This document shows positions 24,405 through 36,085 of a stretch of DNA of 64,000 nucleotides, in pieces. Source of the DNA: Brugia malayi (lineage: Eukaryota; Nematoda; Chromadorea; Rhabditida; Onchocercidae). The notes beneath the pieces were generated by a model that did not search any database, was not told the DNA's origin, and worked only from the letters and a program-made list of their open reading frames with translations. The stretch lies in assembly GCF_000002995.4 (NCBI RefSeq), contig NW_025062479.1:19154721-19218720 (forward strand), in the 5' to 3' direction. The translations under genes and the position numbers were made by a program. Numbering within the stretch: position 1 is the stretch's first letter; the number at the start of each line of letters is the position of its first letter.

Positions 24405-25311
24405 CGAAATAATTAGAAGAGCCGAAATATTTCGTAGAATGACAATGGGTCTTACGATACAGATTTGGTGCATTAATGGTTTCATAAAGACTGCAAGAAA
24501 GTGATGGTCGTCGCATGTATTTCTGTTTCCATATGAGATAACTCATGAATGATATGAGACCATCGAAAGAATGGTACAGGAAACAAATTTGTAGTCTTAG
24601 TAATCTTAATAATTAGTTATTCCTAATAATTTGTATGATTTGATGCCCAGTATCAACTTTTTTTAAAATTAAATTGGGATGAAATGGGGAATGAGGAAAG
24701 TCTAAAACAAATTTTGATGCGTAATTTGCAACTCCAAACAATACTTTCACTCAACTGAAGTCCTTCCTATTAGTCAATTAGAAACAGATGACATTTCAGC
24801 ATTCCTTTTTTGAAAAAAATTAAGAACTACTTAAATCCATTCTGTCCTGAACTCAACCTTAAAATGTCGCCACTAAAATATTGTTATAAATTGGAAGTCG
24901 GTGACAGCCATAATGAATAGTCAGTTTTTATAAATTTTGTATGCAGATTCAGAAACGCAAATAAAAACTACAAATAGGGTTCAAAACACATGAATAAACT
25001 GATATGGAAAACAGCAGCACATCTAGAATATAACAAAAGATCAATTCTCGTAGGACTTAAGTAACTTCAAAACAAATAATGTAGCCTTGCAAACATAGGA
25101 TAAGCGTCCATACTAGTAGCCTTTCATATTTCAGTCAGTTACAACATCAGCCATACATTTCAAACCCAAGAACTACAGCCTTGTTCCACCCGAACAATTT
25201 CTAGCATACTACAGCTGACTGACATTCTTAGGAAGACAAAATACATAATTTTTTCTTTATAATACCAAATAATTTAAAGCTATTAGAAATATGAAAGAGG
25301 ACTTTCAAAAT
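24405..25311. other. Convergent intergenic region
   Basis: About 900 bp between the stops of the syntrophin (+) and methyltransferase (-) genes. It should hold both 3' UTRs. No further coding or structural feature was seen. Confidence 0.5.
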
Positions 25312-26851
25312 TCAGGCAACATTTTCTTCTTTGCTTTTACCGTTTATAAAGGACAATTTCACGACACCAAACTGTTGAAGGAAGCCAAAATAACTCCAAG
25401 CCTCTTGAAATCTCTGAGACATCAAACGCTGACTGGTATATGCATCATCGTGCTGCAGAATTTGACACGCAAGTATTGTGTTCATTTCACGAAGCAGTGG
25501 AGTAACAGCACATGTTGGAAAATGCTTCTGGTATACATGCACAATCTATAAGATTGAACTGGAACAAATAGCAAAACATCGTTTTTAAACTCAGAGGCTT
25601 ATGAATCCGAAATTCCCCGCTATGAGATACTTCCCAGTAATTCAAAACAGCTGAAATTAATTGAACTAAAATTCAGTAAAGATTAGACAGAAGTCTGAAT
25701 AAAGTTCCCGGACGAAGACCTAAACCAGTATATAAAATACTGATGACAAAGTATTTCAGGTGTGTTTTCAAGTAGTGTATTAGGCATATATCATTAAGTT
25801 CGTGTTACAGGTTTCTTTTTGCTAAACAGAACCAATAAAAAAGTGCGAAACAAATTCCATTTCACACGCCGTCACCAATACCATATTAACGACAGATATT
25901 TGAAAGACAAGACCTTATCGACTTGATCCAAAACGTCTTCGTGTGGCAAAATGTTCAGTACTACAATTCCTGAAATTATCATGAAACAAAATAGTGACAA
26001 ATCTTGTAAACGTAGTTCTTTATTTTAATTAGACATAACACCCATCCAAATCCTTGAAATGCGATACTGGATTAACCCACCTCGACAAAACAATATACCT
26101 GTCGGTTCCAGAATTTTCTTCAAATTCTCGATAAAATCTGGCCTGATGAACGATTCGGCAGGACAAATTACATCGCCAACTTCGTCGCATACATCAATAA
26201 GAACAACATCAAAGAGGGCTTCTGAAATCAATGATGAAAGCTGAAATAAGTTGAGGAAATAATATATATGTTCGATATGGAAATTATTTAAAACACATTT
26301 ACTTAAGTATAGAGTATCCAAACTATCTGAACGAATTTAATAATAACACACCACGGAAAGGTTTAAAGGATTTTATGAAAAAAGTGTTACTCTTAGTTAC
26401 TGCTTCTTCAATAAATTTCACGCCATTCATCGTGACGATACGAATTTTTTCATGCCTTTTTTCCAATCCGAACCACCGCCATGTTAGATCAGTAACAACC
26501 TCGTCCAGTTCAACAACAGTTACCGCCATCTACAATGGAAACAGGAAATCGAAGTTCAATTTATTTTTGCATACCAAACAATGTTTACCGCTTAGTTCAA
26601 AGAAAAGAAAAAAAAAACCTTCAAAGAACTTCAAAGGAAAAACCAGAATTAACAAAGAAAAGAACAGAAAAAGTTTCATACTTATCCAGCTCTTTTTATT
26701 ACCCAATTATCCAACTTTTTTTTTCACGCTTTTTCTATTTTCTATTTTTTTTGACTTCTTCATTAGAATCCTATCTAAGCCTTTCTTTAATGTTAAGGGG
26801 ATTAAGTAAATCTTAAGTTTCTCAACTAAATTTCAGATCTCAAGCCATCAC

Positions 26852-26886
<35 letters not shown>

Positions 26887-28891
26887 AGGAATCAACAGTC
26901 AATAAAGAAAGTATTAATGAACCAAACAGGTCCAATACATAAACTAATCACCTTCAATAAGTGTCTGACAATGCACCTATAAAATGCCCGAAAAAGCGAC
27001 CTTCGGAAAATGACTTGCCAAAAACATATTCATGCTGCCACCACCAAGACCAACTATCAAAATATTCGCTGCCAGGTTGGCGTAATTAGAGAGTGCCAAC
27101 GCAGCAGCACCAAATGGTACAGTTAACATAACTGCTACATAATGTCTACTGATATGTGTATGATTCACTTTCCAGAACCGTGAATCCGACTGTTTAGACT
27201 TGATACCTAAATGCTTTCTATACAACTGGGACAAACTGACTGGATTTAAAAACAGTGCAGTAAATATGAAAAGAGTGCCGAACCCATCTTTAAATTGCAC
27301 TAATGTAGTCCCTAAAAATCTAAATTTTAAGAATCTGATTATAAGTGATCAAGAAATGATTAAAACAATAATTTGTTGTAAAATACATCCTTCAATAATT
27401 TAAATGCATCATATATCAAAAAGTCAATACCTAACAAGTTCAAGTCCTCAAAAAAAAAAATCAAACTGAACCTATAGGTGGGATGAGGCGGACAACAGTT
27501 TCCTGTTCCTTTCGAACATGTCGCGCTATCAGAAAACGGTTAACATCACCACTGAAATAACTCGTCCATTTATTTTAATTGAATTAGTTTAAGCCAACTT
27601 CAGCACTAAGCACACAGTTCAAGTACATATTCTCAGTTTCATTACCATTCGGAACGCTCAATTTAGATCGAGTTCTTTCTCCGCCCTGAAGAAAACTCGC
27701 TTGAATTTTTCTAACTAAATCACAAGGCCGTGATTCAATTAGAAAAACCTGTTAAGGAAAAGAAGGATAGCAGATCATCTTCCACTCCACTTTCATGTAT
27801 TTCTGTAGGTTTTATATATCTATAGACTTTTATGGAAGGATCAAAAGAATTCTGGAAATCGTGCAGATCTTAAATATAGGAACAAAAGAAGTGCAGTTTT
27901 GAATTCTGTAAGTCTATTCTTTCCTGAATCTTAAATTTAAAAAGCTGAATAAACTGAAAATTTGGAATATGATATATGTAAGATATAATTTGATGTGCAG
28001 TAATACAAAATAAGAAACTTACGTAAACATATCCACAGCATCATAAACAGTGTAGCAATCTCTTTTCATATTAGGACAAGGCCGTGATTCAATTACATAA
28101 CGGATCTGTTGACCTTGAATAGCGGCAACCCCATAACTTTGATCTTCCACAAATATTGTCCAGTCCAATGACAGATAATACAGAAGCTTAATGCATGGAA
28201 TAGAAACTTCACACGTTACTTCACTCACTTTTTATGATACCTGTTCTACTGGCTGCCTTTACCTATAGGCTTGACATGAAATTTATATGCTTTCTTGAAA
28301 AATACACTATGTAATGATAGATGAAATGAGGAGTAGTTCCTCATACTGTATAGCTCTTTATTAAACCTTAACACTTTCTCGTGTGCTTGCTTTTTGCTAA
28401 GCATTATTTCAAAATACTTTCAACATCACTGTAAGCAATCTAAAATTAGCGATTAGAAATTACAAAACATACAACTATATGACACTGAGAATTCACAAAA
28501 GTTCACAATTTCCTTTCCTTTCTGTAACATACGTTATGCAAATAAATGTAACTTAAATCAAACATTTATTAGAATGTAAAATTTAATTGAATCATATTAT
28601 CACTATAAACACAGAGAATTGAGTTCTCTTCTAACAGCTGACTTCAGTATTCCTTTTCAAGGAGGAAATAATAAATTAATGGTACGATGAATTTCTTAAA
28701 ATAAAGAGATGATATACCACTGTAACGGAAGCGCCAAAGATGATGATTATCTTAAATATCGGAAGCATATGACGGGAGTTACCAGTGCGCACACACAGTC
28801 GCCATAACAAGCTTATTGCTAGATACGATGCTTCACTACTATCTTTGTTCTTTTCGACTTTTAAATCCTCCACCGTTGAGGGAAGAAGCAT
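25312..28891 (-). CDS. Membrane-anchored class I methyltransferase (spermidine-synthase/METTL13-like)
   Basis: Nine minus-strand exons are proposed: 28718-28891, 28023-28186, 27627-27710, 27472-27551, 27001-27311, 26401-26529, 26099-26240, 25914-25969 and 25312-25545, giving 457 aa. A hydrophobic anchor is near residue 42 (MLPIFKIIIIFGASVTV). The catalytic domain has SAM motif I ILIVGLGGGS (251-260), the acidic post-I strand VVELDEVV (E278, D280), FDVVLIDV (324-331) and the strand TGIVVLNIL. A final exon reads VYQKHFPTCAVTPLLREMN, as in spermidine-synthase-fold and METTL13-type proteins. The conserved VIESRPC and FLQGGERTRSKLSV blocks precede it. The substrate is unknown; related enzymes methylate protein or transfer aminopropyl groups. 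From 27311 downstream the exons are firm. The first three are less certain because the IESRPC block exists twice. A TTTCAG acceptor three bases before the start ATG suggests trans-splicing. Confidence 0.75.
26853..26884 (+). repeat. Poly-T tract (32 nt)
   Basis: An unbroken run of T within the methyltransferase intron between 26530 and 27000. On the sense strand of that gene it is poly-A, so it does not serve as its polypyrimidine tract. Confidence 0.9.
27722..27741 (-). repeat. 20-nt duplicate of an exon motif, intronic copy
   Basis: Exact 20-nt copy of 28076-28095. On the minus strand both encode IESRPC in the same frame. This copy lies 11 nt upstream of the proposed acceptor of exon 3, and an alternative acceptor ending at 27749 would include it as VFLIESRPCDLVRK. 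Confidence 0.85.
28282..28448 (+). mobile_element. 168-bp dispersed non-coding element, copy 2
   Basis: About 167 bp, homologous to 23641-23808 in the same orientation. It lies in the first intron of the methyltransferase gene (antisense to it). The 34-nt direct repeats that flank copy 1 are missing here, so the shared boundaries define the element as TTTATATGC... to ...CTAAAATTA. Confidence 0.6.
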
Positions 28892-30578
28892 TATCTGAAA
28901 GAATTTCAATTCTCAAATTCTATTTCCAGTCTTTTTACGTTTTAATGACATAAAAATTAACCATACATAGGGGAAAAAGTGCGCTTTAGGCAAGCGCTTA
29001 TTCGAACGACCCAGATCGTATAAAATTGAAGCTAAGAAACCATCCCGTCTCCCACACCACCCCATTACACAACAAAAATTCACAGATTACAGTTTGAAGG
29101 AGAAGTAGAATTTGACAAGGCAGAATGAAATATAGATAGATGTTAGAGACGGAGGCAAAGAAATGATATAATGTAAGGGAAGGAGGGTAGCAGACTTATA
29201 AATATTTTCAAACAGTTAGCAGTATAATTTGAAAAAACTACGAATATATAATTGATAATAGGCTAGTAAGATTGATTGAGAGATATTGAAGATGACGAAA
29301 TAGTGTGGAGCAGTGAGGATACAGTGCAATGATGGAGAGTGGAGTGACTCAGAAGGCAAACAATTACGGTTTGACGTAGAGTTCGCTTGTGGCTGATGAG
29401 AGCTTTCAAATATTAATTAATTAGAAATATAAACTGGATGTGGGCAATTAGACCAGTTTCCGGTGGTCTTCTGCTTAATGTCTACGTTGGGATTACTCTA
29501 ACATTAAATTAAAATACAATTTGAAAAGAAAGCAGCTTGAATGAAATTTCGTTTACTACAGTTTGTAAAGTGCAACGATTTAATTGAATATATCTTTCTC
29601 GGAAATTCTGTCAAACTGGTTAGGATTAAATTCGAATTGATTTTAAACAAATTTGGAATAAAACTAAAACAAATTATTAGCCTAATTATTATTTTAATTA
29701 TATCATTGATAGTAAGATAATTGAAGTGAATGCTTATAATAGCAATTATTGACGCTAACATCAATGTTTTCAACTTAAAAGAATTTCTCGAATTTCTAAA
29801 ATGTTTAAATTTTATTTCTTTTGCTGAAAGTTATTCATTGACTTTCTTTTTTTTGCGTGGAAGATGAGAAGAGGAAGAAGAGAAGATTTACTTGGATGCT
29901 TTTGAAGGGAACAGCCGGCTTAAAATATTTAAAGCGTAGGGAAGGAGAATGAGAATGCACTTTTTAATGAAGTTTGAGTACATGCACAGAGGCAGAAAAC
30001 GGCACAAATTTGAATATGTAGATGAAGAAGGACCAGTGATGATGCAGGGCGCAATGGCTATCCTTTCACAAGCTATCCTTTTTAACACGCTTCTTTATTC
30101 CTTTGCTAAATTTCAACAATTTTGGGTAAGAATAATGAAATTTCCATATTATTACTCCTCTGCAGTATCAACAGATGTCAATAAATTTCGCTAATTGAAG
30201 TTGGAATTCGTTTAAATAATGATCGCTTTTGCATTCGAACTTATCAGAGAGGATAGAGTGTGATGTGCTCGAAATCTGAGCGAGTTATCTGTCAAAAACT
30301 TCCATCAGTCTTCCGATTTGCCTAATCCTAAACAGTTTGAACTGATCTGTTTAAGTGCAAAGTAATATCTTCCATTTCTTCTAATTTAATGATATTTTGA
30401 CCGTTTGAAGAAAATTTCAATAAATTTATTACACCTTTTCTCGTAATTCAAGAAGTTCCAAGTCATCCAAAATTTAATCTTACCATGGTGACAAGTTAGT
30501 TGCACACATCTTTTTCATTTTTTTAGCAATCGATTTAGAATTTGATGTTTGACAGATATAATGAAATAGGCAAACCAA

Positions 30579-30695
30579 TTATTGTAATGTCATTGGTGGT
30601 GGTGTGAACACACAGGTAGGACTGGCCTTCAGCAGTTCCTGCAGCCGATCACGGACAGTTTCGGGATACCTGTCGAATGCATTGCTTACCGTTTC
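30579..30695 (-). pseudogene. Short coding-like relic, possible exon or pseudogene fragment
   Basis: A 38-codon open piece on the minus strand, ending at TAA, whose base composition is richer in G+C than its surroundings. It includes FDRYPETVRDRLQELLK followed by ASPTCVFTPPP. The amphipathic helix and codon choice look coding, but there is no start and no good acceptor before it. It could be the last exon of an unseen gene or a transposon or gene fragment. I do not recognise the family. Confidence 0.3.
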
Positions 30696-31301
30696 TTACT
30701 TTTCTATATAAATTTTACATTTTTTTACTACCCTATTAATTTGTGTTCGTTTAAATCGTTGTTGTGGTTAATAAAGTGATATGTGTTCACTGTGTGATGA
30801 GATAATGGGCGCAGAAGGGAAAGGGAGGAGTTGCTAGATTGAAATTGATGTACTCAATGCCTTGGTCGGGAACCTTCAGCAGAGATTAGTTATATTATTA
30901 CCACTTCCTGTATACGGTAACGTTCTAAATTCATACCATTCTATAAATATTAATTATAAAAATTTTATAAATTATAAATATAAGCATTCTAAGCTTCCAT
31001 TTAATTGAGGATGCATTTTTACTAGAAAGCTGTTTTTGTTTTTTGCTTTGCTATTTTTAATAAACATCATGTCTTGTATCATCATTTAAGATTTTTTCTC
31101 AAAGAATTGGAAATCTTGTTAGACCAATGAAAGCATTAGAATAGGTAAGTGAGGTATAGAAGCATTAATGATAATTCAGAATAATTGTGAGTTTACTATT
31201 CGATGCTAGTGAATTTATCTTACTACAGGAATCAATTTTCACTTTTAATTCGTTTTAGATTGGTACCATACAATTATTTTCTATTCTATAAATAATTTCA
31301 G

Positions 31302-31366
31302 CTTCAGTTTTGCTAAAAATGAAGTGTATGAAGAGAAGTGTAGGAAGGGTATTTGATGGGTTCTCG
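31302..31366 (+). other. Orphan exon-like segment
   Basis: A good acceptor (AATAATTTCAG, ending at 31301) and a strong donor (CG|GTAAGTTT at 31367) bracket 65 nt with an ATG at 31319 and 16 codons (MKCMKRSVGRVFDGFS), ending in phase 0. It may be a trans-spliced first exon or a 5' non-coding exon. Its phase does not fit exon 2 (45270) of the POU gene, which needs phase 1, but would fit exon 3. Confidence 0.3.
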
Positions 31367-34300
31367 GTAAGTTTTATAATGATCAAAAAATTTCTCATTA
31401 AGACGGTAATATGCCTATGTTGAAGGAGTTTTTATTTCCCTATGAAAGCATCTGTTGCCTGTCTCTTCACCACTCATCGCTAATTTATTTTTGCATTTCT
31501 GTAATGTAATGCAGGGAAACTTCTTCAATTCATCCATCTCTCTTGAAACACGAATCAAATTTTTCATGCACCAACACATTTTCTTTCCTCTCCTGTGAAT
31601 TAATTTAAATTTATTTGTTAGTTGAAATCTTGCATGTTACTTTGAAGCGTTAATTATCTTACTGCAGAATAGTGGCACTTTACATTTGAATTTATTAATA
31701 CTTTCTTCAGCATAATATCGCTTGTTCAACATATATAAAATGTTTGTTCTAAGATTGATATGATGCTATACAGAAAAGATTCGTTGAATAGCAAACCTCA
31801 TAAGTTTAATCTAAGTTTAGGAGAAATTGTTTAAGTAATATATACATTAAAAGTAATAGGCGATTTGTTATCAACTTTTCCTATTTTATTTAAAATACCG
31901 TGTTTTTTTAAGCTTCAATCTCAATAATATAAGCATCAGAAAAAGCTAATTTCCAGAACCGATGAAACAAATATTTGAATGAATACATTTAATAGTCCGC
32001 AGTTAAATTAAAAAATGAATGTGAAAAAGCACAATTTCGAACAATTTTACATCGCTTGGGTTTGCAACAATCTCGAGCACGCAGCTGCACTGAAACTCCG
32101 GGTGGGTCATGTTTTGTATGCTTCATTTTTGCTCAACGCTGTTCATCATTCATCCAAATTCGCTAACCTATCTTAATAAACTTTTAAAGTAAAGCAAGTA
32201 AATGAAGCACAAAAGTATAACTCATGGAAAAAATTCATCATTAAATTTTGTAAATAATTAAAGTGATAAAGTGCAATACATTCAGAAAATATACGCATAT
32301 TTATTTGACAGTGAAAGAATGAAGTAAAAGGTGCTTTTTTCCAAATGCACTCAATTTGAAAATTATTTATGGTCATGTATATGCATATGTCGTACATAGG
32401 CTTCAAGGCTTCATATTCAGTAAAACTCTCTTCCGCATTACATTTCCAAAATATTCCCTTCTCTTTTTTTTTTTTTCTCTCTCTCTGTCTTTCCATTTTG
32501 CATTATTCTCACCAAAAAAATTTTGCATAAAATTACAGTGCGTTGCGAAAATTTTCCAGAGTGATTGCCTCAGAGAATAAGTTTCTTCGAAGTCTGTTCA
32601 AAAATCCAATATCAGATGAATGTTTTAATATGTCGAGCAGGAAGAAGTAAGTTAACTTTTAATCTAATTTTACTAGCAAGGACTAAAGAATAGCAGTAAC
32701 GTGAAATTAAAGAGTAAGGCAAAGGAAAAGGAAAATTGGTCCATTGCAGTAGTATCAGTGGCCATCTTGATATATGTGGATTGTATCGCTGATCATCAGT
32801 TCATCTTTCAACCAGTCAATCAGTCTTGATGTACTACGAGAGCTGAAAAAGATTTCTTTTCAGGATTCTGTCCTTAAATACGAATTGGTTCCCAAGAATA
32901 GTTTTCCCACTTCTTCCATTTAAATTGGAGTTAAAATCGTGCTCCAAAATATGATTGTAAGTTCAGTGGAATATATTGTGAAGTTTGTGTTTGCATCGTT
33001 ATCATATACAGAGCCGAGAGATTGCTATCTCACTCTAAGCTCTAAGCACCATTATTTTTTGAAACTGATCTAACCAGACCTACCAAGGTAATCATTCGAG
33101 GAGACTCACAATGTGATACCTCTTACCTCTCCCTTTCTCTCCTCTATCCTTTTTATTCGTCAAAAACTTTGATGTTCACTGAAAAGACACTACGCGATCC
33201 ATTTAATATTATTCCTGCTTTCATCTGCTTTTGCATAACCTATCGAGGTACCTACAATCGCGGATAAGCATGAAAGATATAAAGTGTAATTCTACCACTT
33301 TCCTTATAGAAATTCTTAGAAGAAAAGAATTCATTCAGTAAAGAAAAGAGTTCAAGAAAATTAGACACTGACCCCGTGAATTGCTTTGCAGGAGGTTCCA
33401 TTACTTCATAGGAATTCTTAGAAGAAAAAAACTCATTTTACTGAATCAAATTCAACCGTCACTCTTGAAGTGCCTTTTATCGATCAGTGTATTGTCGGTC
33501 TCGACATTCGTAAAATTGCATGTTAGCTAATATGTCCGGAATAAAATTATTCTTACTCAGACAAAATTATTCCAACTTCCAACGCTAAAAAGCTGGTGTC
33601 TTTTTCTTATTGAAATTTTTTTTCTTTGAAAGCAAAATTTTGAAAATTTGAACATCTATTGTCAAGATAACAATTTTTGATCGAACTGATCCTTTAGTAT
33701 TTCTTAATTACCGTGAAGCTGAAAATTTATAAGCATTTGTTTGAATTGCTTGATGTAAATCTTGTTAATGAAATGTTATAGAACCCCAACCACATTGATA
33801 AAATGAAATGTGAAGAACACTTCCTTGTCATTTGTCCTGATATTGATGATTCACTCAGCCTTCTTTCTGATACCAAGTCACACTCACTCTCATCTCTTTC
33901 CATTCCTTTAGTCTTCTCTAATAAACCTATTCTTTTAATACTTTGTTATCAGTTATGAGAAGACCACTTTATCTTTTACAGTTTTAGACTTTTCATAAAA
34001 CATTTCATTAGCAGAAAATTTGGTTATATCAATTAAGTTGAATGTGATCTGTGAACTCTTAACAGCAGCCGTAACAGCCACTTCTCAGCGATGGGAAAAA
34101 TAATTTTTTATTCGATTGCTGATGGAAAAGTAAACAAAGTAATTGATACATATCGCTTTTAATTGACTTGCTGACGAATCTTTCCCTTTTTACATAACCG
34201 TCTGCGCATGCATACCGACCATTCGCGATCACCAGATTGTTTCGCAGGCAAAAAAAAGTATGTTAAATAACACCGACATGCCGTGATGCCAAAAAATAAA

Positions 34301-34548
34301 CCAATCAGTATGGCACTATGTTCTTTAGTAATATCCTTTTTATGAAGGATTCATTTGGTGCTTTTGTACTGGTAATTAGTAAGATTAGCAGTTGAGTCAA
34401 ATTCTTACGTGAAAGTATTGTGCGTCATCCTTTGTTCACTAACTTCTCCAAGAAATACTCTAGCAGTGGTTAAATTTGCTGAATTCACTTAGTGAATGGT
34501 GAGCTTATATCAGTTTGGAAGTTTATCATTGTAGAACACATTGAAATC

Positions 34549-34552
<4 letters not shown>

Positions 34553-34595
<43 letters not shown>

Positions 34596-34603
34596 ACACA
34601 CAC

Positions 34604-34648
<45 letters not shown>
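34553..34648. repeat. (CA)n microsatellite
   Basis: 96 nt of CA dinucleotides with three TA interruptions. The apparent Val/Cys open frame on the minus strand is an artefact of the repeat. Confidence 0.97.
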
Positions 34649-34651
<3 letters not shown>

Positions 34652-35906
34652 CCCTTTCACATTCCTAATTTTCATTGGAAACATCTGAAACTTTGGACAA
34701 GATAATATATTCCGTGTTAACATCTTATGCTTTTGACCTTCTGTTTATATCAGTATGGGAGAGGACGGAAATAATTTGATGATTATGAGTTTTATTAAAC
34801 AGAATTTTTGCTAAATAAAATTAAGCGAAAAAAAGCTAAATTAAAAGAGGGTAGGAGTTAAGATAGCTAGTTGAATATGCTATCAAGCAATACTCAATCA
34901 ATCATTCTCCAAGCAAACTATAGAGGTGATTTTATGGATCAAAAATTATCTTAATGAGAATGTTTTCGTGTAATTTGAAAGTTTTCAATGCTGACAAAGA
35001 TATTAGCTGGCGTTAAATTTCATTGCCGAGATCGTTCTAAGCCAATTAATGATTACTTTTTGTATGGTCGATTCATGATTTTGTATATTTTCTCAAGTTC
35101 AAATGATTTCTTCGTTATTCTGAATTGAAATGGTAAGGTTTAAGACTATATTAATCATACATCTAATTATTTTTTTCATTAGCAATACGTACCGCTTTTC
35201 TTTTCATCAGAAGGCGATCCGCTTTTTTTTCTCACTCCCTATCACCTCCACCAGCATCCTCCTCTATTATCCACACATCTAATTATTTGCAGTATTTGAA
35301 GATGTAATATAAATAAAGGATTAAATAAATATATGTAAAGTTCTTGAATAGATTTTGCTAATGTTCGTTCCGCTCTCAAAATTAAAAAGTATTTGCAATT
35401 TTATTGTCTCTTCCACAGCATCCTTCAAAAAAATTATGTTTTTGACTCTCGCCCAGTTATTTATTCATGTATAAATTTGTCATAAATTTGATAATTCACA
35501 AATTAGCAATCGCACAATTATCATTCATTTCTTCTGTCGAAATAATGTCGAAGCTAAATTATATTTACCATATAGTAGTAGTGATTGCAGACTTCAATAA
35601 AGGCAATGTATTTTTATTTTCTATGGCCTAAAATCTTAAATAGCGTTTTTGGCAACTTTTGATTCTAACAGGAAAGTATTACTTGGGTTGATGCAAATGA
35701 TAAGGCAATATCTTACTACATTCAAAGTAAAAATTTACTACCTTCAAGGTAGAGAAAATAATAACTGTTTTTAATCTTTCATACAAATTTTCGACTTTTC
35801 AAAAATTACAAAAATGTAGTCAAGGGTGAGTTCATCCTGAAATATTCAGTAAGTGTTAAAATCAATGCAAGAATATTTCTTTCACATTATTCACATGAAG
35901 TGAATG

Positions 35907-35910
<4 letters not shown>

Positions 35911-35953
<43 letters not shown>
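35911..35953. repeat. (TA)n microsatellite
   Basis: 43 nt of uninterrupted TA. A purine-rich GA tract follows at about 36014-36085. Confidence 0.97.
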
Positions 35954-35956
<3 letters not shown>

Positions 35957-36013
35957 AAAATTCAAAGGTTGAACTTTGCTGAAGAGCAGTGATGAAGGAA
36001 GCTAGTGCAGGTT

Positions 36014-36085
36014 GGAGAAGTGAGAGGAAGAGAAAGACAGAGATAGCGAGAAAGAGGAAGAGAGAAAGAGAGAGAGAGAGAGAGA
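36014..36085. repeat. GA-rich tract ending in (GA)n
   Basis: An almost pure purine strand, with (GA)n at 36065-36085. Such mirror-like purine tracts can adopt triplex structure; here no function is visible. Confidence 0.85.

Noticed and set aside
29949..30194. 81-codon open frame beginning MRMHFLMKFEYMHRG
   Set aside because: No motif, no acceptor, and hydrophobic end in AT-rich sequence; likely chance.
33300..33446. Imperfect local duplication around AATTCTTAGAAGAAAA
   Set aside because: Only about 25 nt of similarity in A-rich sequence; weak evidence for a defined repeat.
34526..34723. Open frame made of Val/Cys repeats
   Set aside because: It is a translation of the (CA)n microsatellite.
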